A stretch of DNA of 64,000 nucleotides. It comes from CAXMRP01 sp965216515 (lineage in GTDB: Bacteria > Pseudomonadota > Alphaproteobacteria > Rhizobiales > Afifellaceae). The DNA is taken from positions 2,356,001-2,420,000 of the forward strand of contig OZ244173.1 of the NCBI GenBank assembly GCA_965216515.1. The letters run 5' to 3'. Positions within the stretch are counted from its first letter, which is position 1. Every line of letters starts with the position of its first letter. A model generated the notes under the pieces. That model saw only the letters and a list, made by a program, of their open reading frames with translations. It did not search any database and was not told the DNA's origin. A program made the translations under genes and the position numbers. This document shows, in pieces, positions 52,028 to 60,265 of the stretch.

Positions 52028-53050
52028 ATGCCGGACATTACCGGAGAAGCACTGGATCGACTGGTCACAATCGAAGCCAAGAACCGCGGCATGCCCCACG
52101 GCATCCTGCAACCGCTTTATGACGCCGCCCGCCAGCTTCACGGCGGTCGCCCGATCTCCATGCTGGCGGCCGAGGGTCTCAAAAACGCCGTCGGCGAGGG
52201 CGATGTGGTGCTGATTCTGACCGGCGCCGGGTATGAACCGACACTACCGGAAGGGGAAAGCGACGGCCCCCCGGGGGCAGCCGCATTGGCGCGCGCGCTT
52301 TACCTGGGTCTGGGCGCGGTTCCGGTTTATGTCTGCGAGGAGTGCCATGCCCGCCCGGTTGTCGCTTCCAGCCATGCCCTGGCGTTGATGGTCAAGGACT
52401 TCAAGCACGCCCGGGACAGAAGGCTCGGCGCGGCGCTCGCCTGTTCGCCAGCCGATCAGTCCGATGTGGATGCCTGGGAATCCGAACTGTTGGCGGAGAT
52501 GAAGCCCAAGGCGGTGATCAGCGCGGAACGCCTCGGGCCCGGCAAGGACGGCATCATTCACAACGCCACCGGCTACCCCCTTCAGGGTCCGGATAACACC
52601 GTTGATGTCGAGGCTGTGGACATTTCCGGCGTCATCGAGAAGGCCAAAGCGGCCGGGATACTGACGATCGGTATCGGCGATCACGGCAATGAACTCGGTT
52701 TCGGGATCATTCACGACACGGTCGTCAAGACGATGCCCCGTGGCGAATTCTCCTGCACCACGGTCGGAACGGACATTCTTTTCCCGTGCATGATGTCGAA
52801 TTGGGGTTGTTATGCGATCGAGGCGGCGCTGGCCTGGTTGCTGAAGAAACCCGACCTGATGCATTCCCCTGCCGACGAGGAACGGCTTCTGCGGGCCTGC
52901 CTGGATGCCGGCGGCTATGAGGCAATGTACTGCACAACTGATTTCATGGTGGACGGCCTGGAGGGCGAGACATCCATGGCCTGTGTGCAGATCCTTGGGA
53001 ATATCGCGCGCAAGAACCTTGAAGATGGTACGACCGGGCTGACACACTGA
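52028..53050 (+). CDS. DUF4392 protein, D-glutamate cyclase family (copy 2)
   Basis: The protein has 340 residues. The family pattern is VVLILTGAGYEPTLPEGESD, GPPGAAALARALYLGLG, NATGYPLQG and IGIGDHGNELGFGIIHD, then TDILFPCMMSNWGCYAIEAA. It differs strongly from copy 1 (44280-45233) in the central region and carries more Cys residues. A strong AGGGAGG site precedes the ATG. It leads the plus-strand operon DUF4392, RidA, HAD phosphatase. D-glutamate to 5-oxo-D-proline is the only characterised family reaction; a different N-acyl or imino substrate is possible. Confidence 0.85.
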   Translation: MPDITGEALDRLVTIEAKNRGMPHGILQPLYDAARQLHGGRPISMLAAEGLKNAVGEGDVVLILTGAGYEPTLPEGESDGPPGAAALARALYLGLGAVPVYVCEECHARPVVASSHALALMVKDFKHARDRRLGAALACSPADQSDVDAWESELLAEMKPKAVISAERLGPGKDGIIHNATGYPLQGPDNTVDVEAVDISGVIEKAKAAGILTIGIGDHGNELGFGIIHDTVVKTMPRGEFSCTTVGTDILFPCMMSNWGCYAIEAALAWLLKKPDLMHSPADEERLLRACLDAGGYEAMYCTTDFMVDGLEGETSMACVQILGNIARKNLEDGTTGLTH

Positions 53051-53123
53051 GCCATCGAATCAGTCTGGCTGTTGCGAACCGCCGCAAATTCGGCGGCCGC
53101 CGTCAATTCAACCTGAATGGGAG

Positions 53124-53489
53124 ATGACCTTGACCAAACGCGTACTCGGAAAATCAACGAGTGTCCCGCTGTCGCCGGCCGTGAAAACGGAAAGCCTCGT
53201 CTTTGTGTCCGGGCAGGTTCCGCTTCGCGATGATGGCTCGGTTCCGGAAAGCATGGAGGAGCAGACCCGCATTGTCCTGGACAGGGTAAAGGCTTTGGTT
53301 GAGGAAGCCGGGTCATCGATGGATCGGGTCGTAAAGACCACAGTCTTCATCACCGACAAATCCGAATTCCAGAAAATGAATGCCGCCTATTCCGAGTATT
53401 TCCCTGTTGATCCGCCGGCACGCTCGACGATCGAGTGTCAGCTTATGGTTGACATCAAAGTGGAAATCGAGGCCATCGCCCTCGCCTGA
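53124..53489 (+). CDS. RidA-family imine/enamine deaminase
   Basis: The protein has 121 residues. Motifs LVFVSGQVPLRDDGSVPESM, VKTTVFITDKSEFQKMNAAY and PPARSTIECQLMVDIKVEIE with the conserved substrate-binding Arg (PARST) and C-terminal Glu are those of RidA/YjgF. RidA proteins hydrolyse reactive imines from amino acid metabolism to keto acids and ammonia. Its place beside a D-glutamate cyclase-family gene suggests a substrate-specific role. Followed by a small perfect hairpin. Confidence 0.93.
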   Translation: MTLTKRVLGKSTSVPLSPAVKTESLVFVSGQVPLRDDGSVPESMEEQTRIVLDRVKALVEEAGSSMDRVVKTTVFITDKSEFQKMNAAYSEYFPVDPPARSTIECQLMVDIKVEIEAIALA

Positions 53490-53507
53490 CGCCTGCGGCG
53501 GCAGGCG
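53490..53507 (+). other. Intercistronic hairpin between RidA and HAD genes (7-bp stem)
   Basis: CGCCTGC (53490-53496) pairs with GCAGGCG (53501-53507) around GGCG, starting right after the RidA stop and ending six bases before the HAD-gene ATG. It would hide or space the ribosome site of the HAD gene. Confidence 0.6.
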
Positions 53508-53512
53508 CCCTC

Positions 53513-54229
53513 ATGGTCATGAAAATCAGGGCTGTCATTTTCGACAAGGACGGCACCCTGGTGGATTTTCAACAGACGTGGGGCAACACCACCAGCGCCG
53601 TACTCGATGCGCTTTGCGACAACGATCAGGCGCTGCGCCGCGAACTCGCCGCGGCGGGCGGGTTTGATACCGAAAGCGCACGGATCGCGCCCGGCTCCAT
53701 ACTCGTCGGCGGGACAACGGCGGAAATCGCCGAAATCTGGGCCACCGTCCTGGATCGGGCCCCGGACCGGGAATTCCTGTGTCACCTGGAAGGCCTGTTC
53801 AGGGACAACAGCCTGAAATTCCTCAAAGCCTATCAGGGTGTGCACAATACGCTGCGTTCGCTGCGGCGGTCGGGGCATTTGCTCGCCGTGGCCACGAACG
53901 ACAGCATCGACACGACCCGCCTTCACCTGGATACACTTGAATTGGCCGACAAGTTCGACCTTGTCTTCGGCTGCGATTCCGGCTGGGGCGCCAAACCCGG
54001 GCCGGGGATGATCGAGGCCTGCGCCAGCGCCTGGGATTTGCCGGCTTGCGCCATGGCCATGGTCGGCGACAGCCGGCATGATCTGCTGGCCGCTCGCGCC
54101 GCGGGCGCCATGGCCGTTGCCGTCACCACCGGCCCGGCGGGGACGGATCTGGGTGGCCTGGCGGACTACACCATCAGCAGCCTCGAAGAGCTCGGCTCGC
54201 TGCTCGTCGCCGTCAATGCCGGATCCTGA
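53513..54229 (+). CDS. HAD-superfamily hydrolase (phosphoglycolate-phosphatase-like)
   Basis: The protein has 238 residues. HAD motif I is IFDKDGTLVDF, motif II VATNDSID, the Lys of motif III lies in GWGAKPGPGMIEA, and motif IV is MVGDSRHDLLAARAAG. A helical cap sits between motifs I and II. It dephosphorylates a small phosphorylated metabolite; the substrate cannot be read. It lacks the features of phosphonoacetaldehyde hydrolase, so it is not part of the adjacent phosphonate-type importer's pathway in an obvious way. Confidence 0.88.
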   Translation: MVMKIRAVIFDKDGTLVDFQQTWGNTTSAVLDALCDNDQALRRELAAAGGFDTESARIAPGSILVGGTTAEIAEIWATVLDRAPDREFLCHLEGLFRDNSLKFLKAYQGVHNTLRSLRRSGHLLAVATNDSIDTTRLHLDTLELADKFDLVFGCDSGWGAKPGPGMIEACASAWDLPACAMAMVGDSRHDLLAARAAGAMAVAVTTGPAGTDLGGLADYTISSLEELGSLLVAVNAGS

Positions 54230-54324
54230 ACTGCCGGCCGGTGTCGGAATTCAGCCCCGGCAGCCGGTTTTCTGCCGCGGCCCTGTCGCCGTGATGAGGT
54301 GTCCGGAACCGCATACCGGCCCCG

Positions 54325-54357
54325 GACGGGCGGGCGAAATTGCCGGCCCCGCCCGTC
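54325..54357 (+). terminator. Probable terminator hairpin of the DUF4392-RidA-HAD operon
   Basis: GACGGGCGGG (54325-54334) pairs with CCCGCCCGTC (54348-54357) around a 13-base loop. It lies about 95 bases after the HAD stop and before the promoter of the next operon. A T-run is missing, so it is not a canonical factor-independent terminator. Confidence 0.55.
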
Positions 54358-54385
54358 TGCACGGGATGCCGGGAACGCTTGCGAA

Positions 54386-54413
54386 TTGACTATGTCTCCT
54401 CAGGCGATACGCT
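54386..54413 (+). promoter_or_regulatory. Probable sigma-70 promoter of the phosphonate-type importer operon
   Basis: TTGACT (54386-54391) and TACGCT (54408-54413) are separated by 16 bases, a good -35/-10 pair, about 40 bases before the binding-protein ATG at 54453, which has the ribosome site GAAGGGAAGA. Confidence 0.55.
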
Positions 54414-54452
54414 GTGGACACAAAGCAAGCTATTGGGAGAAGGGAAGACAAA

Positions 54453-55484
54453 ATGTTTCGTTTTGGAAAGTTGGCCGGTCTTGTATCGGCATCGGCCGCC
54501 GCCTCCGTGTTGCTGGCGTTCACAACCGCGCATTCCAGTGAGTTGACGGTATATACAGCGGTCGAAGCTGAGGATCTGAAGAAATACGCGGCGGAATTCA
54601 ACAAGGTTCATCCGGATATCGAGATCAAGTGGGTACGTGATTCAACCGGCATTGTGACGGCCAAGCTTCTCGCCGAGAAGAACAATCCCCAGGCTGATGT
54701 GGTTTGGGGTCTTGCCGCGACCAGCCTGATGCTGCTGAAGGCGGAGGGGATGACCGAGCCCTACGCGCCGGCGGGCGTCGACCAGCTTGATCCGAAATTT
54801 GTCGATTCCGCCAATCCGCCGCATTGGACCGGGATGGACGCCTGGATCGCGTCGATTTGCTACAACACGGTGGAATCGGAGAAGAACGGCCTGCCGGCCC
54901 CGACATCGTGGAAAGATCTGACAAAGCCTGTCTACAAGGGGCATCTGGTGATGCCGAACCCGAATTCGTCGGGAACCGGATTTCTTGATGTCTCCAGCTG
55001 GCTGCAATTGTTCGGTGAAGATGGCGGCTGGGAGTTTATGGACGCCCTTCATCAGAATATCGCCTGGTACACCCATTCCGGTTCCAAGCCTTGCAAACAG
55101 GCAGCGGCCGGCGAAATCCCGATCGGCGTTTCGTTTGCGTTCCGCGGCGCGAAATCGAAGGCGCAGGGCGCACCGCTGGAGATCATTCTCCCCAGCGAAG
55201 GTGTCGGCTGGGACATGGAAGCGACGGCGATCATCAAGGGAACGGACAATCTGGACGCCGCCAAAAAGCTGGTTGATTTCTCAATCTCCAAGACCGCCAA
55301 CGAAATGTACAATGTGGGCTACGCCGTCGTTGCCTATCCCGGCATCGCCAAGCCGGTCGAGCATTTCCCCGATGGCATTCTTGAGGCGATGATCGACAAT
55401 GATTTCGAATGGGCTGCTGTGAACCGCAAGGAAATCCTTGGCGAATGGCAGACGCGTTACGATTCGAAATCCGAACCGAAATAG
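54453..55484 (+). CDS. 2-Aminoethylphosphonate-type ABC transporter binding protein (AepX/PhnS2-like)
   Basis: The protein has 343 residues with a signal peptide ending near TTAHSS. The ferric/phosphonate-type family 1 fold shows in ELTVYTAVEAEDLKKYAAEF, SSGTGFLDVSSWLQLFGEDG and EIPIGVSFAFRGAKSKAQGA. The sequence and, above all, the following fused double permease match the putative 2-aminoethylphosphonate importer (PhnS2-PhnT2-PhnU2, described as AepXVW). An iron-binding relative is the main alternative, but the Tyr pair of ferric-binding proteins is not evident. Confidence 0.82.
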   Translation: MFRFGKLAGLVSASAAASVLLAFTTAHSSELTVYTAVEAEDLKKYAAEFNKVHPDIEIKWVRDSTGIVTAKLLAEKNNPQADVVWGLAATSLMLLKAEGMTEPYAPAGVDQLDPKFVDSANPPHWTGMDAWIASICYNTVESEKNGLPAPTSWKDLTKPVYKGHLVMPNPNSSGTGFLDVSSWLQLFGEDGGWEFMDALHQNIAWYTHSGSKPCKQAAAGEIPIGVSFAFRGAKSKAQGAPLEIILPSEGVGWDMEATAIIKGTDNLDAAKKLVDFSISKTANEMYNVGYAVVAYPGIAKPVEHFPDGILEAMIDNDFEWAAVNRKEILGEWQTRYDSKSEPK

Positions 55485-55502
55485 TCTTTTCCGCCCTGTT
55501 GT

Positions 55503-55538
55503 TGCGGCCGGCACCCGCCATTGCGGATGCCGGCCGCA
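55503..55538 (+). other. Intercistronic stem-loop after a binding-protein gene (11-bp perfect stem)
   Basis: TGCGGCCGGCA (55503-55513) pairs perfectly with TGCCGGCCGCA (55528-55538); the 14-base loop can itself form an inner CCGC/GCGG stem. It lies between the binding-protein stop (55484) and the ATPase start (55575). A weak TTTGAAA follows, not a T-run. Confidence 0.82.
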
Positions 55539-55574
55539 GTTTGAAATCACCGGAAACGCTGGCAAGATCTGCAT

Positions 55575-56660
55575 ATGAACGATCAGGCTCGACCCTATTT
55601 GAGAATTACGGATCTCAGCAAGAAATTCGGGGATTTCACGGCACTGGCGGGAATCTCCCTTGATGTCTTTGAAGGCGAATTCGTTTGTTTCCTGGGGCCG
55701 TCGGGTTGCGGAAAGACGACACTGCTCCGCGCCATTGCAGGGCTGGACATTCAATCCCGGGGCCGCATCGAGCAAAATGGCCGCGATATTTCCGGATTGC
55801 CGCCCGCCGATCGGGATTTCGGCATTGTCTTTCAGTCCTATGCGCTGTTCCCCAATCTCACCGTCGAGCGAAACATCGGTTACGGACTCGAAAACCGCAA
55901 GACACCGCGATCGCGGATCAATGAAAGAGTGTCGGAACTTCTGGAGCTGGTCGGCCTGCCGGATCAGGGGCGCAAATACCCCGCCCAGCTTTCCGGCGGC
56001 CAGCAGCAGCGGGTGGCCTTGGCCCGCGCCATGGCGACATCGCCCGGTTTGCTGCTTCTCGACGAGCCGTTGAGCGCATTGGATGCCCGCGTTCGCGTCC
56101 ATCTGCGGGGTGAAATCAAGGATTTGCAACGCCGCCTCGGCGTGACCACGGTCATGGTCACTCACGATCAGGAGGAGGCATTGACGATGGCCGACCGGAT
56201 CGTGGTGATGAACCACGGCGTCGTCGACCAGGTCGGAACGCCGCAGGAGATCTACTCAAGGCCATCGACCCTGTTTGTGGCCGATTTCATCGGATCCATG
56301 AATTTCTTGCAGGGACGGGTGACCGGCACCGGTTCTGTTGCGGTCGGCGAACTGAATCTGACTTGCAATACAAATGATGTCCCGCCCGGAACGAACGCCA
56401 CAATCGCCATTCGTCCGGAGGACGTGAACGCTCACGATGTCGAGCAATCCGGCAATGTCGTTCAGGCGGAGATCAGGAAGATCGGTTATATGGGGTCGTT
56501 TCTGCGCGCCGAACTCGGCGGCGGCGCCTTTGCCGATCAGCGATTGCAGGCCGACTTTTCGATGAATTTGGCCCGGCGCAAATGTGTCGAGGTCGGCATG
56601 AAATTGCCGATCTGGCTACCGGCGGAGCGATTGTTGGTGTTCCCGGCCAGGGCGGCCTGA
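55575..56660 (+). CDS. 2-Aminoethylphosphonate-type ABC transporter ATP-binding protein (AepV/PhnT2-like)
   Basis: The protein has 361 residues. Walker A is GPSGCGKTTLLRAIAGLD, Q-loop VFQSYALFPNLT, signature LSGGQQQRVALARAM, Walker B LLLDEPLSALDARVR. A C-terminal TOBE-like domain (about 240-360) contains IAIRPEDVN. It is of the PotA/FbpC type used by phosphonate and iron importers. Three bases separate it from the permease gene. Confidence 0.9.
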   Translation: MNDQARPYLRITDLSKKFGDFTALAGISLDVFEGEFVCFLGPSGCGKTTLLRAIAGLDIQSRGRIEQNGRDISGLPPADRDFGIVFQSYALFPNLTVERNIGYGLENRKTPRSRINERVSELLELVGLPDQGRKYPAQLSGGQQQRVALARAMATSPGLLLLDEPLSALDARVRVHLRGEIKDLQRRLGVTTVMVTHDQEEALTMADRIVVMNHGVVDQVGTPQEIYSRPSTLFVADFIGSMNFLQGRVTGTGSVAVGELNLTCNTNDVPPGTNATIAIRPEDVNAHDVEQSGNVVQAEIRKIGYMGSFLRAELGGGAFADQRLQADFSMNLARRKCVEVGMKLPIWLPAERLLVFPARAA

Positions 56661-56663
56661 TCG

Positions 56664-58376
56664 ATGAGCCTGGCGGACCGAACAGAAACTCCGGCATTGG
56701 GTGGGGTCGTGCGGCCGAAAATGAGCCGCGATGATCTGGTAATGCGCATCGCGATATCGGCGATTGGCGTATTCCTGGCGGTCGCCGTGATCCTGCCGCT
56801 CTATGCCATGATGTCGAAAAGCCTGGAGAACCGGGACGGCCAGTTTGTCGGTCTGGCGAATTTTGCCGAATACTTTTCAACGCCGGCATTGTTCAATTCC
56901 GCTTTCAACAGCCTCTTGATTTCCGTGATCGCCACCGCAATCGTCATATCGATTGCGTTTGTCTACGCCTATGCGCTGACGCGAACCTGCATGCCGTTCA
57001 AATGGCTGTTCCGCCTTGTCGCCGTTATTCCGCTTTTGACGCCATCGCTGCTGGGTGGAATCTCGCTGGTCTACTGGTTTGGCAACCAGGGCGTGCTCAA
57101 GGCTCTTTTGCTGGGGGAATCGATCTACGGGCCGATCGGCATCACAATCGGGTCGGCATACTGGGTTTTTCCGCATGCGCTGATGATCATCGTCACCGCT
57201 CTTTCCATTACCGACGCCCGTTTGTACGAGGCGGCGGAATCCCTGAGCGCCAGCAAGGTCAAGACATTCATCACCGTTACGATACCGGGCTGCAAATACG
57301 GACTGATCAGCGCCGGCTTTGTGGTTTTCACGCTTGTTTTCACCGACTTCGGCGTACCCAAGGTGATCGGTGGCAACTACAACATGCTCGCCACCGACAT
57401 CTACAAGCAGGTCATTGGGCAGCAGAACTTTCAGATGGGCGCGGTGGTGTCCGTCGTGTTGCTGGTCCCGGCGGTGGTGGCGTTTTCGGTCGACCGTATT
57501 GTCCAGCGCAAGCAGGTCGCCCTGCTTTCCGCCCGCGCGGTTCCCTATACGCCCAAACCAAGTCGCGGCCGTGATCTGACGATGCTGGCATTTTGCTCGG
57601 TTGTCGCCGTTGTCATCATCGGGATGATCGGCATGGCCCAGTTCGCCGCGCTCGTGAAGTTCTGGCCCTACAATCTCGGGCTTTCGCTGAAAAACTACAA
57701 TTTCGACGTCATGGACGGTGGCGGTTGGGAAGCCTTTTGGAATTCCATCGAGATGGCGTTCTACACCGCGGTATTCGGGACCTTCACCGTTTTTCTCGGC
57801 GCATATCTGATGGAGAAGGGGCGAGGGTTCCAGATTGGCCGAACCATTTTCCACATGATCGCCATGGCGCCGCTCGCTGTCCCCGGCATGGTGCTCGGAT
57901 TGTCCTATATTTTCTTCTTCAACCACCCCGACAACCCGCTCAATTTTATCTACGGAACGATGGCGATACTGGTGATCGCCACGATCGTGCATTTCTACAC
58001 GGTCAGCCACCTGACCGCGGTGACGGCGCTGAAACAGATGGATCCGGAGTTCGAGGCCGTATCGGCCTCACTGAAAGTTCCGTTTTACAAGACATTCTCC
58101 AAGGTCACCGTGCCGGTTTGCATGCCGGCGGTGTTCGATATTTCGATTTATTTGTTCATCAATGCGATGACGACGGTGTCGGCCGTGATCTTCCTTTATT
58201 CCTCCGACACAACGCTGGCGTCCGTGGCGGTACTGAATATGGACGACGCCGGCGATATCGCGCCTGCGGCGGCCATGGCCATGATGATCGCCTACACCTG
58301 TCTGGCAATGCGCATCCTGCACGTGCTGCTGACACGCGGTATCGCGTTGAAAACGCAAGCCTGGCGACAGCGTTAG
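56664..58376 (+). CDS. Fused double ABC permease, 2-aminoethylphosphonate type (AepW/PhnU2-like)
   Basis: The protein has 570 residues containing two complete permease units in tandem, about 12 hydrophobic segments. EAA-type loops occur in each half: LYEAAESLSASKVKTFITVTIP and FEAVSASLKVPFYKTFSKVTVP, with the halves joined near residue 290 (RKQVALLSARAVPYTPKPSR). Such fused permeases are known for ferric iron and 2-aminoethylphosphonate importers. It completes the three-gene importer; no phosphonate catabolic gene (phnW, phnX, phnY, phnA, phnJ) is present in the window. Confidence 0.9.
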   Translation: MSLADRTETPALGGVVRPKMSRDDLVMRIAISAIGVFLAVAVILPLYAMMSKSLENRDGQFVGLANFAEYFSTPALFNSAFNSLLISVIATAIVISIAFVYAYALTRTCMPFKWLFRLVAVIPLLTPSLLGGISLVYWFGNQGVLKALLLGESIYGPIGITIGSAYWVFPHALMIIVTALSITDARLYEAAESLSASKVKTFITVTIPGCKYGLISAGFVVFTLVFTDFGVPKVIGGNYNMLATDIYKQVIGQQNFQMGAVVSVVLLVPAVVAFSVDRIVQRKQVALLSARAVPYTPKPSRGRDLTMLAFCSVVAVVIIGMIGMAQFAALVKFWPYNLGLSLKNYNFDVMDGGGWEAFWNSIEMAFYTAVFGTFTVFLGAYLMEKGRGFQIGRTIFHMIAMAPLAVPGMVLGLSYIFFFNHPDNPLNFIYGTMAILVIATIVHFYTVSHLTAVTALKQMDPEFEAVSASLKVPFYKTFSKVTVPVCMPAVFDISIYLFINAMTTVSAVIFLYSSDTTLASVAVLNMDDAGDIAPAAAMAMMIAYTCLAMRILHVLLTRGIALKTQAWRQR

Positions 58377-58457
58377 CAGCCGATGGCGGTGTGTTCTTGG
58401 CGTGGCGGCCGCGTCCATGCCGGCGACCGCTGTTCGGTGCCGGTTGCCTGGCGGCAA

Positions 58458-58904
58458 TTACGGCCCGGGCTGCGGCATGAGATCGGAATCGCCGTAATTC
58501 TCGGACAATCGGCGTATCAGGGTCATGAGGATCTGGGCGCGTTCTTCGTCAAGCTGCTCTTCCAGCTCCCGGGGTGTCAGTTCGAATATCCCGGCCTCGT
58601 CTGCAATGCCCTCCGGTACAGTGGCAAATCCCATGGCCCAGTCGCGGAACATCGGCCGGACGACCGGTTGCGCAAGCAGTGTCCGGACTTTTCCGTGTCG
58701 GGGATCGCTGCGAATGTCTTCAAACAACTGCCCGATGGTCGCCTCCTCACCCTCCAGCACCTGAAGGAACGCACCGCCCATATGGAGCAGCACGCCGGTG
58801 ACGCCGCTGATGGCATTTCGGCGGCGGGCCTGGGCGAGAAGGCTCACAAGGTCGCTGTCGGAAAGCCCGGCCCGGCTTTTGCTTGCATATACGAGCTGAA
58901 ACAT
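58458..58904 (-). CDS. BLUF-domain blue-light sensor (stand-alone)
   Basis: The protein has 148 residues: a BLUF domain (about 1-95) plus a short charged helical tail. All key flavin-pocket residues line up with AppA at a constant offset of 15: Tyr6, Asn30, Gln48, Trp89 and Met91. It should bind FAD and respond to blue light by rearranging its Gln-Tyr hydrogen bonds. There is no effector domain, so output must be by protein-protein contact. It is a single gene between the phosphonate-type importer and a TRAP operon, convergent with the former. Confidence 0.94.
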   Translation of the reverse strand: MFQLVYASKSRAGLSDSDLVSLLAQARRRNAISGVTGVLLHMGGAFLQVLEGEEATIGQLFEDIRSDPRHGKVRTLLAQPVVRPMFRDWAMGFATVPEGIADEAGIFELTPRELEEQLDEERAQILMTLIRRLSENYGDSDLMPQPGP

Positions 58905-58950
58905 CGACGTTTGTCCGATCTTCTCGTTGACTGGCCGGAGCGCCAGCGCG

Positions 58951-60261
58951 CTAGCCGCCGCGCACCATCGTGTTGGGCAGGAACAGAGCGATTTCCGGCG
59001 CCAGCATCAGGATTGCCAGCGCCAGCGCCATCGCCAGCCAGAACGGGATGATTCCCCGGAAAATATGATTCATCGGAACATCCGGCGCAATCGATTTCAC
59101 GACAAACACGTTCAAGCCGACCGGTGGGCTGATCAATCCCATTTCCAGCACGATGACCATCATGACCCCATACCAGATCATGTCGACATCGAATTCCCGA
59201 AGCATTGGTTCAAGCAGCGGCAGGGTCAGCACGAGGATCGCAAATCCCTCCATGAATGTGCCCAGAAGCACCAGCGCAACAATGATGATGACAAGCACGC
59301 CGGTCCTGCCGAGATTCAAGCCCGCCAGGAGGTCGAACAGCGCAGCGGGAATGCCGGACAGCGAAATGAACGGCATGAAAACAAAAGCGCCAATCAGGAT
59401 AAGAAAGGCGGTTGCCGTGGAAGACAACGTGTTCAGCAGCGCCTCCACGACATTTGCCCGGGTCAGGCTCCGCCGCCACAATGCGAAGCCGAACGTGAGC
59501 AGACAGCCGATCGCCGCGGCTTCTGTTGCCGAATAGATGCCGAAATATATGCCACCGATGGTTGCCACGATGACGATCGTGATCGGGATCGCCCGGGCAA
59601 GCGCCAGCCCCCGCGCCGCAATGGTCATTTTTGCTTTGGCCGCCGGCCCCCACGCCGGCCGCAGGGTCGTCATCACTGTGATTGCGCCGACGAACAGCCC
59701 CGCCAGCATGAGACCGGGCAGGATACCCGCCATGAACAGGCGGCCGATCGATTCCTCGGTCAATATGGCGTAAACGACAAATCCGGCGGAAGGCGGGATC
59801 AGAATTCCCAGCGTACCGCCGGCCGCGATTGCCCCGGTGGCCATCTTGTCGGAATAGCCAAATCGCTGCATTTCAGGCAGCGCCACACGGCCCATTGTGA
59901 TCGCCGAAGCGAGTGATGAGCCGGACAATGCCGAAAATCCGGCGCAACCCAGTATCGTCGCCGATGCCAGCCCGCCACGAAAATGCCCGACCCAGGCGTA
60001 TGCCGCGTCATAAAGGTCACGGCTCATCCGTGAAACACCGGCAAGATTTCCCATCAGTACGAACAGCGGCAGGATCGCCAGCGCCTCCTGCATGGACGTG
60101 CTGAGCACGACATTGCCGAGCGAGGGCAGCGCGCCACGCGGATTCAGTGCATAGTGACCGGCAAATCCGACAGCCATCATAGCCAGACCGACCGGCATGC
60201 GCATGGCCAGCATGACAAGAAGCGAGCAAAGACCGATCAGCCCGATTTCGATATTCGACAT
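58951..60261 (-). CDS. dctM: TRAP transporter large permease (DctM family, second system)
   Basis: The protein has 436 residues, about 12 hydrophobic segments. Family stretches are LPLFVLMGNLAGVSRMSRDL, FSALSGSSLASAITMGRVAL and GGTLGILIPPSAGFVVYAIL. It follows the small permease after four bases. It is clearly distinct from the DctM at 4887-6188. It is the last gene of the operon, 46 bases before the BLUF gene on the same strand. Confidence 0.93.
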   Translation of the reverse strand: MSNIEIGLIGLCSLLVMLAMRMPVGLAMMAVGFAGHYALNPRGALPSLGNVVLSTSMQEALAILPLFVLMGNLAGVSRMSRDLYDAAYAWVGHFRGGLASATILGCAGFSALSGSSLASAITMGRVALPEMQRFGYSDKMATGAIAAGGTLGILIPPSAGFVVYAILTEESIGRLFMAGILPGLMLAGLFVGAITVMTTLRPAWGPAAKAKMTIAARGLALARAIPITIVIVATIGGIYFGIYSATEAAAIGCLLTFGFALWRRSLTRANVVEALLNTLSSTATAFLILIGAFVFMPFISLSGIPAALFDLLAGLNLGRTGVLVIIIVALVLLGTFMEGFAILVLTLPLLEPMLREFDVDMIWYGVMMVIVLEMGLISPPVGLNVFVVKSIAPDVPMNHIFRGIIPFWLAMALALAILMLAPEIALFLPNTMVRGG

Positions 60262-60265
60262 TCGG

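Noticed and set aside
53513..54229. Phosphonoacetaldehyde hydrolase for the adjacent phosphonate-type importer
   Set aside because: Motif I is FDKDGTLVDF as in phosphoglycolate phosphatases, and the gene belongs to the preceding DUF4392-RidA operon.
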